Shown here: one piece after another, positions 8,939-16,790 of the stretch
How the letters are laid out: each line of letters opens with the position of its first letter
How positions within the stretch are numbered: the stretch's first letter is position 1
Position numbers and translations under genes: made by a program
The notes under the pieces: model-generated
Databases searched by the model: none
The model's input: only the letters and a program-made list of their open reading frames with translations
What the model was told of the DNA's origin: nothing
NCBI GenBank assembly: GCA_964625615.1
Contig: CAZVDU010000001.1
Location: 1 to 64,000 of the forward strand
Direction of reading: 5' to 3'
From: M269 sp964625615
Lineage (GTDB): Bacteria; Pseudomonadota; Gammaproteobacteria; Enterobacterales; Alteromonadaceae
Length of the DNA stretch: 64,000 nt

Positions 8939-9817
8939 ATGAAAATAGCGCAGCTAAAAGCATTCATCCAAATTGCAGAAAGCCACACTTATGCAGAAGC
9001 AGCTGAGAATTTGCATTTGTCTCAACCTGCTGTTTCCATCGCGATTAAGAACCTTGAAGAAGAGGTTGGTGGAAAGCTATTTAATCGAACAACAAGACAG
9101 CTCGCACTGACGCCTGAGGGTCGAGATTTCTTGCCTGTGGCACAGCGTCTTCTGCAAGATTGGAACAGGGCGAGTGATGATCTTAAATCTCGATTTGTTA
9201 AAGGAGAAGGTAGTGTCACCATCGCAGCTATGCCTTCGTTTGCGAGCAGCATATTGCCTAAAATATTGCGTGACTTCAGAAAGAAGTATAGCAACGTGAC
9301 TATTAAAATTGTTGATGAGGTCATGGATAAAGTAATCCAACAAGTTCGTGAGAATAGAGCGGAGCTTGGTTTTGTGTTCGAACCTGAGAATTTAACGGGC
9401 TTACAGTTTACCCCCATATTTTTAGACAATTTTATTCTCGTTTTACCCCCTGAACATCCGTTATCAGCCAATGAAGGTATTAAATGGCATGATTTAGTTA
9501 AGCATTCGTTTGTGGCTATGAATTATGGTTCTACCATGCGTATTTGGCTGGATAAGGAGGCTGTGCAAGCGAATGTTACGCTCGATATCGTAGCCGAAGC
9601 TAGCCAATTCGCGACTATTGGGCAGCTAGTTAAAGAGAGTGTTGGGATTTCTATCGTGCCGGCATTATGTCAGGAACAAATGGAAGCGCGAGGCTTGGAG
9701 TGTTTGTCTTTAGCACACCTAGGTTTTAACAAGGCTGTTGGGATATTAACAAAGATAAGAGCGAATTTATCAGCACCCGCTCTTTATATAAAAAACGCTC
9801 CATATGGAGCGTTTTAG
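8939..9817 (+). CDS. LysR family transcriptional regulator
   Basis: A 292-residue LysR-type regulator. The winged helix is at residues 1-60 (MKIAQLKAFIQIAESHTYAE, then LHLSQPAVSIAIKNLEEEVG) and a periplasmic-binding-fold effector domain spans about 90-290. Divergent placement against scoAB suggests that it regulates the CoA transferase in response to an acid or CoA metabolite; this is inference. No good ribosome-binding site precedes ATG 8939. The last codons (…KNAPYGAF) are encoded by the terminator hairpin itself, so the stop codon lies inside the terminator. Confidence 0.88.
   Translation: MKIAQLKAFIQIAESHTYAEAAENLHLSQPAVSIAIKNLEEEVGGKLFNRTTRQLALTPEGRDFLPVAQRLLQDWNRASDDLKSRFVKGEGSVTIAAMPSFASSILPKILRDFRKKYSNVTIKIVDEVMDKVIQQVRENRAELGFVFEPENLTGLQFTPIFLDNFILVLPPEHPLSANEGIKWHDLVKHSFVAMNYGSTMRIWLDKEAVQANVTLDIVAEASQFATIGQLVKESVGISIVPALCQEQMEARGLECLSLAHLGFNKAVGILTKIRANLSAPALYIKNAPYGAF
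9791..9815. terminator. Bidirectional terminator overlapping the lysR stop codon
   Basis: AAAACGCTCC-ATAT-GGAGCGTTTT is a perfect palindrome. T-runs on both strands serve lysR (plus) and the PstS-like gene (minus). It encodes the last residues of the LysR protein. Confidence 0.8.
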
Positions 9818-9831
9818 CTTGAAGCCTAGGT

Positions 9832-10251
9832 TTAGTATGTTGTTAGCACTTTAACGGTTCCGTCAACTGCTGCGGCGTCAATGTATCCAATAATACCGCT
9901 ACCAGAAGCAACTTTAGCTTTTATTTCTGCATCAGAAGGTAGCTCTTTGGGAGGGCTACCTTTGCCTGAGAACAAAAGCTTGGACCAATACGCCTTTATT
10001 TGACTGGGGCTCTTTTTAAGTGCCTTCTTGTCAAACTCTTCTCGAACGGTTGAACCTTCTTTGGCGTAGACGATCTCCGCTTTTGTGCCATCGCTAAACT
10101 TTTTGAGTTTACCCAAAAATAAACGAGAAACTTCCGCGGGTGATGCTGTGACTGCGCTATCCGCAGAAACGACAACGGCTACTTCTGCCTGAGACTGGAA
10201 GCTTGCTACCAAACTTAGAGCGGCAATGAATGTTTTTATTGCATGTTTCAT
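9832..10251 (-). CDS. Small PstS-like periplasmic protein
   Basis: A 139-residue protein with a signal peptide (about 1-22, cut after SQA). The rest resembles the N-terminal lobe of phosphate-binding PstS proteins (EVSRLFLGKLKKFSDGTKAE, then SGSGIIGYID near the C-terminus), at half the length of a true PstS. Such single-lobe proteins are usually annotated as phosphate ABC transporter substrate-binding proteins, but no ABC genes are adjacent. It is the last gene of a chemoreceptor-porin-binding protein set, nine bases after the porin. It could present a ligand to the receptor or assist the porin; ligand identity is unproved. Confidence 0.75.
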   Translation of the reverse strand: MKHAIKTFIAALSLVASFQSQAEVAVVVSADSAVTASPAEVSRLFLGKLKKFSDGTKAEIVYAKEGSTVREEFDKKALKKSPSQIKAYWSKLLFSGKGSPPKELPSDAEIKAKVASGSGIIGYIDAAAVDGTVKVLTTY

Positions 10252-10260
10252 AATTGCTCC

Positions 10261-11397
10261 TTAAAAAACCAAATCAACGCCAAATGTTAACAAGTCCGCA
10301 TCAAGCGTTGCATCTATATTGTCTGAGAACGACGTGTAATCTATTTTAAATGCTGCTGATGGATGGAAGTCGTATCTTACACCAACACTGACGGCACTTT
10401 CATCAGCACTCAATCCACCAAGTAGAGCGCTAGCACCGGCTACGATAGGCGGTGGTGCACCTGCGATCAGGTTTTGAATAGTGCCCGGCACCTCAGTTTC
10501 TATTTCTTCATAAGTGATATTAGGTGTCCATGCACCGATGCGATAACCGATAGATGCATACCAAGCTGGCCTTTCTTGAAGGATTGATTCTTCTACTTCA
10601 ATAAGACGCCATTCAGCATTGAATAAAAAGTCATTTTTATCGATGCTAACACCTGCATGGATAAACGTACCAGTATCATTATCGATAGCTAGGTTGTCGG
10701 CTAATAGATCAAATCCAGCGTTGCGAATATTACCGGTGCCGCCATTAACAAGATCAGAATCTAGGCTAACATTGGCCCTAAAATAACCTAAGCGACCAGT
10801 AAACCAATCACGGTTAAACTCAACGGAGCCGCCAATAAAGTTCTCTGCTTCAAAGTCAGCTTCCTGGCCAGCAACATTAATAGTAGCTGTACTGTTACGG
10901 CCTGCTAACACTTGTGCTGTAATATCCCAATTCCCGACAGGGAAGTTATATAGAATACTGGCTCCAGTTAAATTAGAGAATGAGACGTTATAAACTAACT
11001 CTGGCGGTCTAACCCAATAATAAGCATAGCCGACATCGAGGAAATCGGAACGATTAAAAAAAGGTACACGTATTCTACCCGCATTAATACGGACCTGGTC
11101 TGTGAGTTGATAGCTTAAATACCCCCATTCAAGATCAACTTCATAATCTTCTGCGCCTCTCGCCGTTAACTGCACCGTGACGCTAAGTTTATCTTCCAAA
11201 TCGGCAACTGCTTGTAGGCCAACTAAGGTATCCGGATCAGCTGAAAAACTGTCATCGTAACCTAAAAGCTGATCGCCTGAACCGGTTGTAAAACCGCCGA
11301 ATAATGACGCGAAACCATTGAAGCGGATTTCAGCATTAGCAGATGCTGACATAAGTAGCCCTGCTGTTACTGCTCCACACAATTTAAGTCGTTTCAT
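10261..11397 (-). CDS. Outer-membrane beta-barrel porin
   Basis: A 378-residue protein with a signal peptide (MKRLKLCGAVTAGLLMSASANA). Alternating hydrophobic strands run through it, and it ends LTFGVDLVF with the terminal Phe recognised by the BAM complex. It resembles the single-protein porin-like family seen beside PstS-like and chemoreceptor genes in marine gammaproteobacteria. The start is ATG 11397, backed by GGGGA and the signal peptide. An in-frame start at 11634 would run 79 residues back through the upstream chemoreceptor gene and is rejected. Substrate selectivity is unknown. Confidence 0.8.
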   Translation of the reverse strand: MKRLKLCGAVTAGLLMSASANAEIRFNGFASLFGGFTTGSGDQLLGYDDSFSADPDTLVGLQAVADLEDKLSVTVQLTARGAEDYEVDLEWGYLSYQLTDQVRINAGRIRVPFFNRSDFLDVGYAYYWVRPPELVYNVSFSNLTGASILYNFPVGNWDITAQVLAGRNSTATINVAGQEADFEAENFIGGSVEFNRDWFTGRLGYFRANVSLDSDLVNGGTGNIRNAGFDLLADNLAIDNDTGTFIHAGVSIDKNDFLFNAEWRLIEVEESILQERPAWYASIGYRIGAWTPNITYEEIETEVPGTIQNLIAGAPPPIVAGASALLGGLSADESAVSVGVRYDFHPSAAFKIDYTSFSDNIDATLDADLLTFGVDLVF

Positions 11398-11446
11398 TTT
11401 TTGTCCCCTGTTTAATGTGTAATGACTACTTAAATAAAATTTGTCT

Positions 11447-13054
11447 TTAAACTTTGAATTTGCTGGTGATGGACTCCAATGCTTTAGCAAATGATTGCAG
11501 TTTGGTGCTGACGTCTGCGAGTTCTCTGGCATGAGTGCTTGTTTGCTCCGTTGTCGAAAGCATATCTGTACCTGTTTGCGCGAGTTGGGATGACATTTGG
11601 CGTTGTGAGTCTGTTGCTTCAGCAATAACGCCATTCATGTCGTTAATCTTAATTACCGAAGTATAGATGTCATCAAGGCTTTCACCAGCTTTCTGCGCTA
11701 GGCTGACCGATTCTGTTGCATAGCTTGAGCCAGCAGCCATTGCTGTCACAGCTTCTTTAGAAGCGTTTTGAAGCTGCTCTATAGTCGACTGTATTTCGGA
11801 GGTTGAGTCAGCTGTTCTTGAGGCTAGTGTACGTACCTCATCCGCAACAACAGCGAATCCTCGACCTTGTTCACCTGCGCGAGCAGCTTCGATTGCTGCA
11901 TTTAAGGCAAGTAGGTTGGTTTGTTCTGCGATACCTTGTATGACATCTAAAACAGCGCCAACTTGATTAGAGTCTTTCTCTAATTGCATGATGACTTCAG
12001 ATGTTTCTCCAACATTGTTTGCTAAAGCCTCAATCTGTTGCACGGTTTGATTAACGACCTGTTGGCCTGAATTCACCGAGTTTTGAGCATTCTGTGCGGC
12101 TTCGGCGGCGTCGGCAGCGTTTGAAGCAACATAAGAAACTCTTTCCTGCATACTGTCGGCGGAATCTTTAGACTGTTGTGCATGATTTTCCTGAATACGG
12201 GATATGTTCTGTCCATCTTCCGAAAGGCTTTTAATTTCTTTTGCAGCATCAGATAAAGGTACTGCCGTATCGATAAGGCTAGACATCAACTCCTGAAGCT
12301 TTTCCATAAATGAATTAAACCAGTTAACTAGTTCACCAATTTCGTCATTGTTGTTCACGTCAATACGAACGGTGAGATCGCCGTTGTCTTCTGCGATGTT
12401 CTTCAGTGATTTGGAGACGGCATTAAGGCTACCTTTTATCTGACTGATAATGGGCATGGCAACAACAAACAAAACGATGGCTAAGCTGCCGCCAATTATT
12501 ATGCCTGTCCATACATTTTGTGTTGCCTTTTGGCTAGCTGTGTCAAAGGCATCGTTAAATCGTTGTTGACGAACTTGAAGGAAATCCTGTAATTGCTTCT
12601 CTATACCAGCGTATGCACTATTCATCGATTCTACTTTGCTAAAATCGGCATTGCCTTCCAATATACCTGACGTTAATTCATGGGCGATGTCGAACCAACG
12701 ATTGAATCCGTTTTTTAAACTGTTTTGCTCAGATGAGAGGCTTCTATCGAAGGAGACAATAGTCGATAGATCAGCATCGAACATGGTTGCTTTTTCTTTT
12801 GCTTCGTCGAGGGTTTCAGATTCGCCAGTAGTGGCAGCATTGCCTAGAGACTCATTGATGCCTTTCAAGTCGAAAAGCTTTTGCTGAGTGAGTTGTAGTA
12901 GCGGAAAATCAGCGTTTCTTACATCATTGAGCTGAGATGCACTTGATAGAGATGCTTGTGAAGTAACAACTAAGTTAATTAGAAAGCCTAATGTTCCTAC
13001 TATTGGTATGAGTAATATCCTCTTACCAATTGACCAGTTATTTAAAAAACTCAT
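11447..13054 (-). CDS. Methyl-accepting chemotaxis protein
   Basis: A 535-residue transmembrane chemoreceptor. TM1 is at about 13-31, a helical periplasmic sensor domain of roughly 150 residues follows, TM2 is at about 183-205, HAMP at about 206-258 and a cytoplasmic signalling domain fills the remainder. The highly conserved tip IAEQTNLLALNAAIEAARAG is intact for CheA/CheW binding. No C-terminal CheR pentapeptide is present. GGAG precedes ATG 13054. The porin and PstS-like genes follow on the same strand (49- and 9-base gaps), suggesting that the three are co-expressed and that the receptor senses something handled by the other two. Confidence 0.93.
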   Translation of the reverse strand: MSFLNNWSIGKRILLIPIVGTLGFLINLVVTSQASLSSASQLNDVRNADFPLLQLTQQKLFDLKGINESLGNAATTGESETLDEAKEKATMFDADLSTIVSFDRSLSSEQNSLKNGFNRWFDIAHELTSGILEGNADFSKVESMNSAYAGIEKQLQDFLQVRQQRFNDAFDTASQKATQNVWTGIIIGGSLAIVLFVVAMPIISQIKGSLNAVSKSLKNIAEDNGDLTVRIDVNNNDEIGELVNWFNSFMEKLQELMSSLIDTAVPLSDAAKEIKSLSEDGQNISRIQENHAQQSKDSADSMQERVSYVASNAADAAEAAQNAQNSVNSGQQVVNQTVQQIEALANNVGETSEVIMQLEKDSNQVGAVLDVIQGIAEQTNLLALNAAIEAARAGEQGRGFAVVADEVRTLASRTADSTSEIQSTIEQLQNASKEAVTAMAAGSSYATESVSLAQKAGESLDDIYTSVIKINDMNGVIAEATDSQRQMSSQLAQTGTDMLSTTEQTSTHARELADVSTKLQSFAKALESITSKFKV

Positions 13055-13148
13055 TCAAAATCTCCATTAGCAAAGCGTGTTTTTATTTATTTCTTTATCA
13101 ATATATATAGCTTGTTTTTCTATAAACAGCACTCAAATAAAATAGGTA

Positions 13149-13191
13149 ATAACGCTGTTATATGTAAAGTTGCGCATTATAACAGTGTTAT
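13149..13191. promoter_or_regulatory. Twin 13-bp palindromic operators upstream of the chemoreceptor operon
   Basis: ATAACGCTGTTAT (13149-13161) and ATAACAGTGTTAT (13179-13191) share the form ATAAC-N3-GTTAT. Their centres are exactly 30 bases apart, about three helical turns, so two dimers would bind the same DNA face. They lie 95-137 bases upstream of the chemoreceptor start. The binding protein is unknown. Confidence 0.5.
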
Positions 13192-13666
13192 GTCAGTCTG
13201 ATATTCGACAAAAGGCTAATATTTTTGAATTAAATTCATTCAAACCATGTTTGTCGCCTGGTCTTTAAACAGGTAGCTAGCTTTACTCAAACTCACGAAC
13301 TTTACTAAAGTGTTTCTCGAAGGGCACAATCATGCAAGTTGATGCTTAGATGATTGGTGACTCTCCTTTTAACGTTAAATGTAAACGCTTAGTGCTGTTG
13401 TAAAAGGCGGAATCTTTATGTATCACTGGGTAATCTGTTGACTTTAATTTGGAATTTGTATCTAAGTATTCAAATTTTCAATAAATAGCTAACCATTTGA
13501 CCGTTTTGATACTGCTACATAGATGTATGAATTGAATTTACTCAAGTGTTAAAACTTGATAGGTGTGTGGGCTTATGAAGTTTTTGCAGAGGTCGTTAGT
13601 GAGGGGGAGCACATTGATAAAGATGCCCACCTTAATTGACACGATTGATTTTAAATTACCAATAAT
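13192..13666. other. Intergenic stretch without a gene
   Basis: About 475 AT-rich bases between the twin palindromes and the convergent-side end of the coiled-coil membrane protein gene. I see no supportable reading frame, RNA gene or clear terminator. The excess length would leave room for an undetected small RNA. Confidence 0.5.
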
Positions 13667-14437
13667 TCACCATTTTTTCTTAGGCGCAAAAAGCTCATCA
13701 AGCTCATCTTTTTCTTCTTCCATTCTTTTCTTGACATCTTGGCTGTTTGAATTTCTTAGATTATCTTGAATGATCTTGAGTTTGTGTTCGAGTTCATTGC
13801 GGCGGCTAACAATAAATTCATCTTGTTGTGACGAGGAACTTAGAGCGGCAATTGCTTTTTCTAAATACTGACGCGCTGAACCAAGCATATTTGATGACAT
13901 CGCTGCTTCAGCTCTTTTCGTTAAGGTCTCTATATTGATCCTTAGTTGTAATAACTCTAGTAACTTGTCTTCTTTTTGAAAGACTGCACCTTCGACTTTC
14001 CCTTTACTGTTCTCAATACGTAAGAACTGGCGTAATTTTTTAACACCTTGAATATAAACAATAATTTGCTTTTCATTCTCAGGTAGCTGGAACGACTCTG
14101 CACTGGGTGGAGGGCTATCTACATCTATCGTTTTCACTTGTTCAGTAGAGTCACTGATACGTTGTGCAATGTCTTTAGCTTTAGGGTTCAATTCGTTCAT
14201 AAGTTTCAGCGCGTTTAACACACGTTGATGCATGATGGAGACTATTCTCTTTGATATTGGGAACTGTGATGTTGCTAAGATGAGGTCTTCCGTTTCATCT
14301 ATAATCATCTTTTGTTTGGCGAGCTCATTTCTCTTTTCAGCTTCTTGTTTCTCTTTGTGCTGTTGATATGCATTAACAAAAATAGCGCCAACTACCAATA
14401 AAACAATCAAGATGATAATGATAGGGAAGTAACTCAT
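13667..14437 (-). CDS. Membrane-anchored coiled-coil protein of unknown function
   Basis: A 256-residue protein I do not recognise. Residues 2-24 are one N-terminal membrane segment (a run of Ile, Leu and Val). A charged helical region follows, then a Pro/Ser-containing linker (about 110-120) and a long C-terminal helical domain (about 160-256). That domain has a TPR-like stretch (AMSSNMLGSARQYLEKAIAA) and a strongly acidic/basic tail ending APKKKW. There is no signal cleavage site, so it is probably anchored in the inner membrane with the helices in the cytoplasm. It stands alone with ordinary codon use. It may be a scaffold or part of a cell-envelope complex, but nothing in its context assigns a role. 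Confidence 0.7.
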   Translation of the reverse strand: MSYFPIIIILIVLLVVGAIFVNAYQQHKEKQEAEKRNELAKQKMIIDETEDLILATSQFPISKRIVSIMHQRVLNALKLMNELNPKAKDIAQRISDSTEQVKTIDVDSPPPSAESFQLPENEKQIIVYIQGVKKLRQFLRIENSKGKVEGAVFQKEDKLLELLQLRINIETLTKRAEAAMSSNMLGSARQYLEKAIAALSSSSQQDEFIVSRRNELEHKLKIIQDNLRNSNSQDVKKRMEEEKDELDELFAPKKKW

Positions 14438-14695
14438 TTTATTTTTTTATCCTCAAGCCAATATGCTTCGTCTAATTGCTTTCGTATTTATTACTTTGTT
14501 GTTTAACTCAATCGAAGGAGGTGCAAAGACTCACCTCTTGAGCGGATTTTAATATATAAATATGTATTAATCACCTTATAACAAATTTGTAACAACAATA
14601 CGCCTTAAATTTAATGCCAGGATTGTGCGATAGTAACTGTTCGTAAAGTAATGTGCTTAACTAGAACAACATGTCCTAGCATCAGCCATTAGATA

Positions 14696-15388
14696 TCAGG
14701 GCAGTCTCAAAGTAAATACGCTGCCGCCGAGTTCTCCATCATTTTCTAAATGTATAGTACCTAATCGGTTATCAAGGCTATGCGCTTTAGCTATCATGCC
14801 TGCAAAAAACAACCCTAAACCTGTTCTGCCAGTATTTATGTCAAATTGCTGTATGTCGATATGGTTTGCCCTCAACATACTGTCAGGGTAGCCTGGCCCG
14901 TCATCTTGGACTTTGATGTTCAGAAACCCTTCTTCAACATATGCTTCAATCGCAATCTTTTCATGACTATATCGCATAGCATTGACTAAAACGTCATTGA
15001 GCAACAGGTTAATAAGATCAGCATCTAAGAACCAAGCCAAGTCATTCTCAACCTTGATATTCAGCTGCATGTTTTTATTTTCTATGTAGTTACCATTGGT
15101 CGCAATGAGATCCTCAACGATGTCCTCTACATAGTGTTGATCAACATTGAGTGGGAACTGATCTATTTCTGCTCTATATAAGGAAAGCAATTGCATCAGA
15201 CCTGTATTAACGCGCGACGCTTCATAATGAAGTGAGGCGAGTTCTTTGGATGCTTCAGGGTTTTGTTTTTCGATGTTGGCACTTAAGGTTTCTATAGACT
15301 GTAACAGCAAGGACAGCGAATTTTTCATTTCGTGGACAGCTGATGCCAGTAATACTGAAAAATCTATCTTTTTTTCAGGCTCGATCAT
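14696..15388 (-). CDS. Small soluble sensor histidine kinase, orphan
   Basis: A 230-residue kinase with no membrane segment or sensor domain. H19 sits in an H-box (SAVHEMKNSLSLL). The ATP-binding domain shows an N-box (LLNDVLVNAMRYS), G1 (VQDDGPGYPDS) and G2 (GRTGLGLFFAGMIAKAH). It can therefore probably autophosphorylate, but needs another protein or a ligand near its N-terminus for input. No response regulator lies nearby; its divergent neighbour is cysB. The upstream region contains a terminator-like hairpin on the same strand. Confidence 0.85.
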   Translation of the reverse strand: MIEPEKKIDFSVLLASAVHEMKNSLSLLLQSIETLSANIEKQNPEASKELASLHYEASRVNTGLMQLLSLYRAEIDQFPLNVDQHYVEDIVEDLIATNGNYIENKNMQLNIKVENDLAWFLDADLINLLLNDVLVNAMRYSHEKIAIEAYVEEGFLNIKVQDDGPGYPDSMLRANHIDIQQFDINTGRTGLGLFFAGMIAKAHSLDNRLGTIHLENDGELGGSVFTLRLP

Positions 15389-15504
15389 AGTTGTTGAATC
15401 GCTTCATTGTTTGGGTTGTCATCCTGTACATTCATTATAAGCGCATCTGACGTCATGTTTTGAATTTTTGATTGCATTGGCTCAATTTGTGATTCTATTC
15501 CATA

Positions 15505-15526
15505 ATAAAAAGGCCTATGTTAGGCG
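15505..15526 (-). terminator. Terminator-like hairpin in the leader of the small histidine kinase gene
   Basis: Read on the minus strand, GCCTA-ACA-TAGGC is followed by CTTTTTATT. It lies 117 bases before the kinase start codon, so it would stop transcripts arriving from the cysB side. It could be an attenuator or the end of a short RNA. Confidence 0.5.
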
Positions 15527-15629
15527 TGGTAATTTATGCAGAAAGGTCTTTAGACACTAAACATAAATTTAACGTATTATTCTAAACAGTCACGTTGCAA
15601 AGTCTTTTTATTAGATTAGAGTGTGTATC

Positions 15630-15688
15630 TAAAGAGCGACGGATTTATTGAAAGTTAGGGTAATTAATTTTCGCTTTTACGCTCTTTA
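15630..15688. repeat. Inverted repeat between the kinase gene and cysB
   Basis: TAAAGAGCG (15630-15638) pairs perfectly with CGCTCTTTA (15680-15688) across 41 bases. It sits in the 408-base divergent region, upstream (minus strand) of the terminator-like hairpin at 15505-15526, and could form a stem in a leader RNA or act as a protein site. Confidence 0.45.
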
Positions 15689-15796
15689 TAGGAATAATAG
15701 CCTCTTTTTCTAAATTTTTATGGAATTAATCTTGGCTTAGGTATATATATTTTGAATATATAAAAATAATTAAAGTGAATCAGGCATCTTTCCATT

Positions 15797-16771
15797 ATGA
15801 AATTACAGCAACTCAGATACATCGTAGAAGTCTTAAATAACAACTTGAATGTATCTGCAACGGCCGAGAGCTTGTTTACCTCTCAACCTGGTATTAGTAA
15901 ACAGGTACGTATGTTAGAGGACGAACTTGGCGTTCAAATCTTTGGCCGTAGTGGTAAGCACTTAACTCATGTCACCGAAGCTGGTAAAGAAGTTATACAC
16001 ATCTCCCAACAAATATTGGCAAAGGTCGAGAGCATTAAAGCTGTTGCCCGAGAACATACATTGCCTGATCAAGGAAAACTGAATATTGCGACCACGCATA
16101 CTCAAGCGCGTTATGCATTGCCCGACGTTATCCAAGGGTTCATGAATAAATTCCCTGATGTTTCGTTACACATGCACCAAGGCACACCCTCTCAAATTAG
16201 TGATTTGGCGGCTAAAGGTGAGGCGGATTTTGCGATCGCCACTGAAGCATTGCACCTGTATAACGATCTTGTGATGCTTCCTTGTTATCACTGGAATCGC
16301 AGTATTATTGTTAACAAAGATCATCCTCTTAGTAAAAAAACATCAATCACTATTGAAGACATCGCACATTACTCGCTGGTGACTTATGTGTTTGGTTTTA
16401 CGGGGCGTTCTGAACTTGACGAAGCTTTCTCACGAGCTGGATTGCAACCTAAGATTGTATTTACTGCTACAGACGCTGATGTGATAAAAACCTATGTGCG
16501 TTTGGGTGTTGGTATTGGCGTTATTGCTTCAATGGCGGTTGATGAAGAAATTGATGATGATTTAGTCAAAATTGATGCAAGTCATTTATTCCACTATAGC
16601 ACGACTAAGATCGGCTTTAGGAAGGGCACTTTCTTACGTAGCTACATGTATGACTTTATTGAACGTTTTGCTCCACACTTAACAAAAAGTATTGTAGAGC
16701 AAGCCATGATGCTTAAGAACAATGATGAAGTGGAGAAAATGTTTAAGGGGCTGACTTTACCGGTGAAGTAA
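15797..16771 (+). CDS. cysB: LysR-type regulator CysB of sulfur assimilation
   Basis: A 324-residue CysB, the expected length. The N-terminal helix-turn-helix (MKLQQLRYIVEVLNNNLNVS, then TSQPGISKQVRMLEDELG) and the effector domain (TTHTQARYALP, GVGIGVIASMAVD) are characteristic. It activates sulfate and thiosulfate uptake and cysteine synthesis genes with N-acetylserine as inducer and sulfide as anti-inducer. It is monocistronic, divergent from the small histidine kinase and convergent with sdaA. The last codons form half of a perfect 10-bp hairpin. Confidence 0.95.
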   Translation: MKLQQLRYIVEVLNNNLNVSATAESLFTSQPGISKQVRMLEDELGVQIFGRSGKHLTHVTEAGKEVIHISQQILAKVESIKAVAREHTLPDQGKLNIATTHTQARYALPDVIQGFMNKFPDVSLHMHQGTPSQISDLAAKGEADFAIATEALHLYNDLVMLPCYHWNRSIIVNKDHPLSKKTSITIEDIAHYSLVTYVFGFTGRSELDEAFSRAGLQPKIVFTATDADVIKTYVRLGVGIGVIASMAVDEEIDDDLVKIDASHLFHYSTTKIGFRKGTFLRSYMYDFIERFAPHLTKSIVEQAMMLKNNDEVEKMFKGLTLPVK

Positions 16772-16777
16772 AGTCAG
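16751..16777. terminator. Hairpin spanning the cysB stop codon
   Basis: CTGACTTTAC (16751-16760) and GTAAAGTCAG (16768-16777) form a perfect 10-bp stem with a seven-base loop; the cysB TAA is in the right arm. There is no T-run on either side, so it is either a 3'-end stabilising or processing hairpin or a non-canonical terminator between convergent cysB and sdaA. Confidence 0.5.
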
Positions 16778-16790
16778 TGAGCTCTAACAA

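Noticed and set aside
10261..11634. A long porin version starting at 11634
   Set aside because: The extra 79 residues are out-of-frame reading of the chemoreceptor gene; the signal peptide and GGGGA site place the start at 11397.
13055..13666. A hidden gene in the 600-base interval
   Set aside because: No frame with a sensible start, ribosome site and composition; the one short plus-strand frame is antisense to the coiled-coil protein gene.
14518..14537. GAGGTG/CACCTC inverted repeat as a terminator
   Set aside because: Only six base pairs with no T-run, located upstream of one gene and after another on the same strand; too weak to call.
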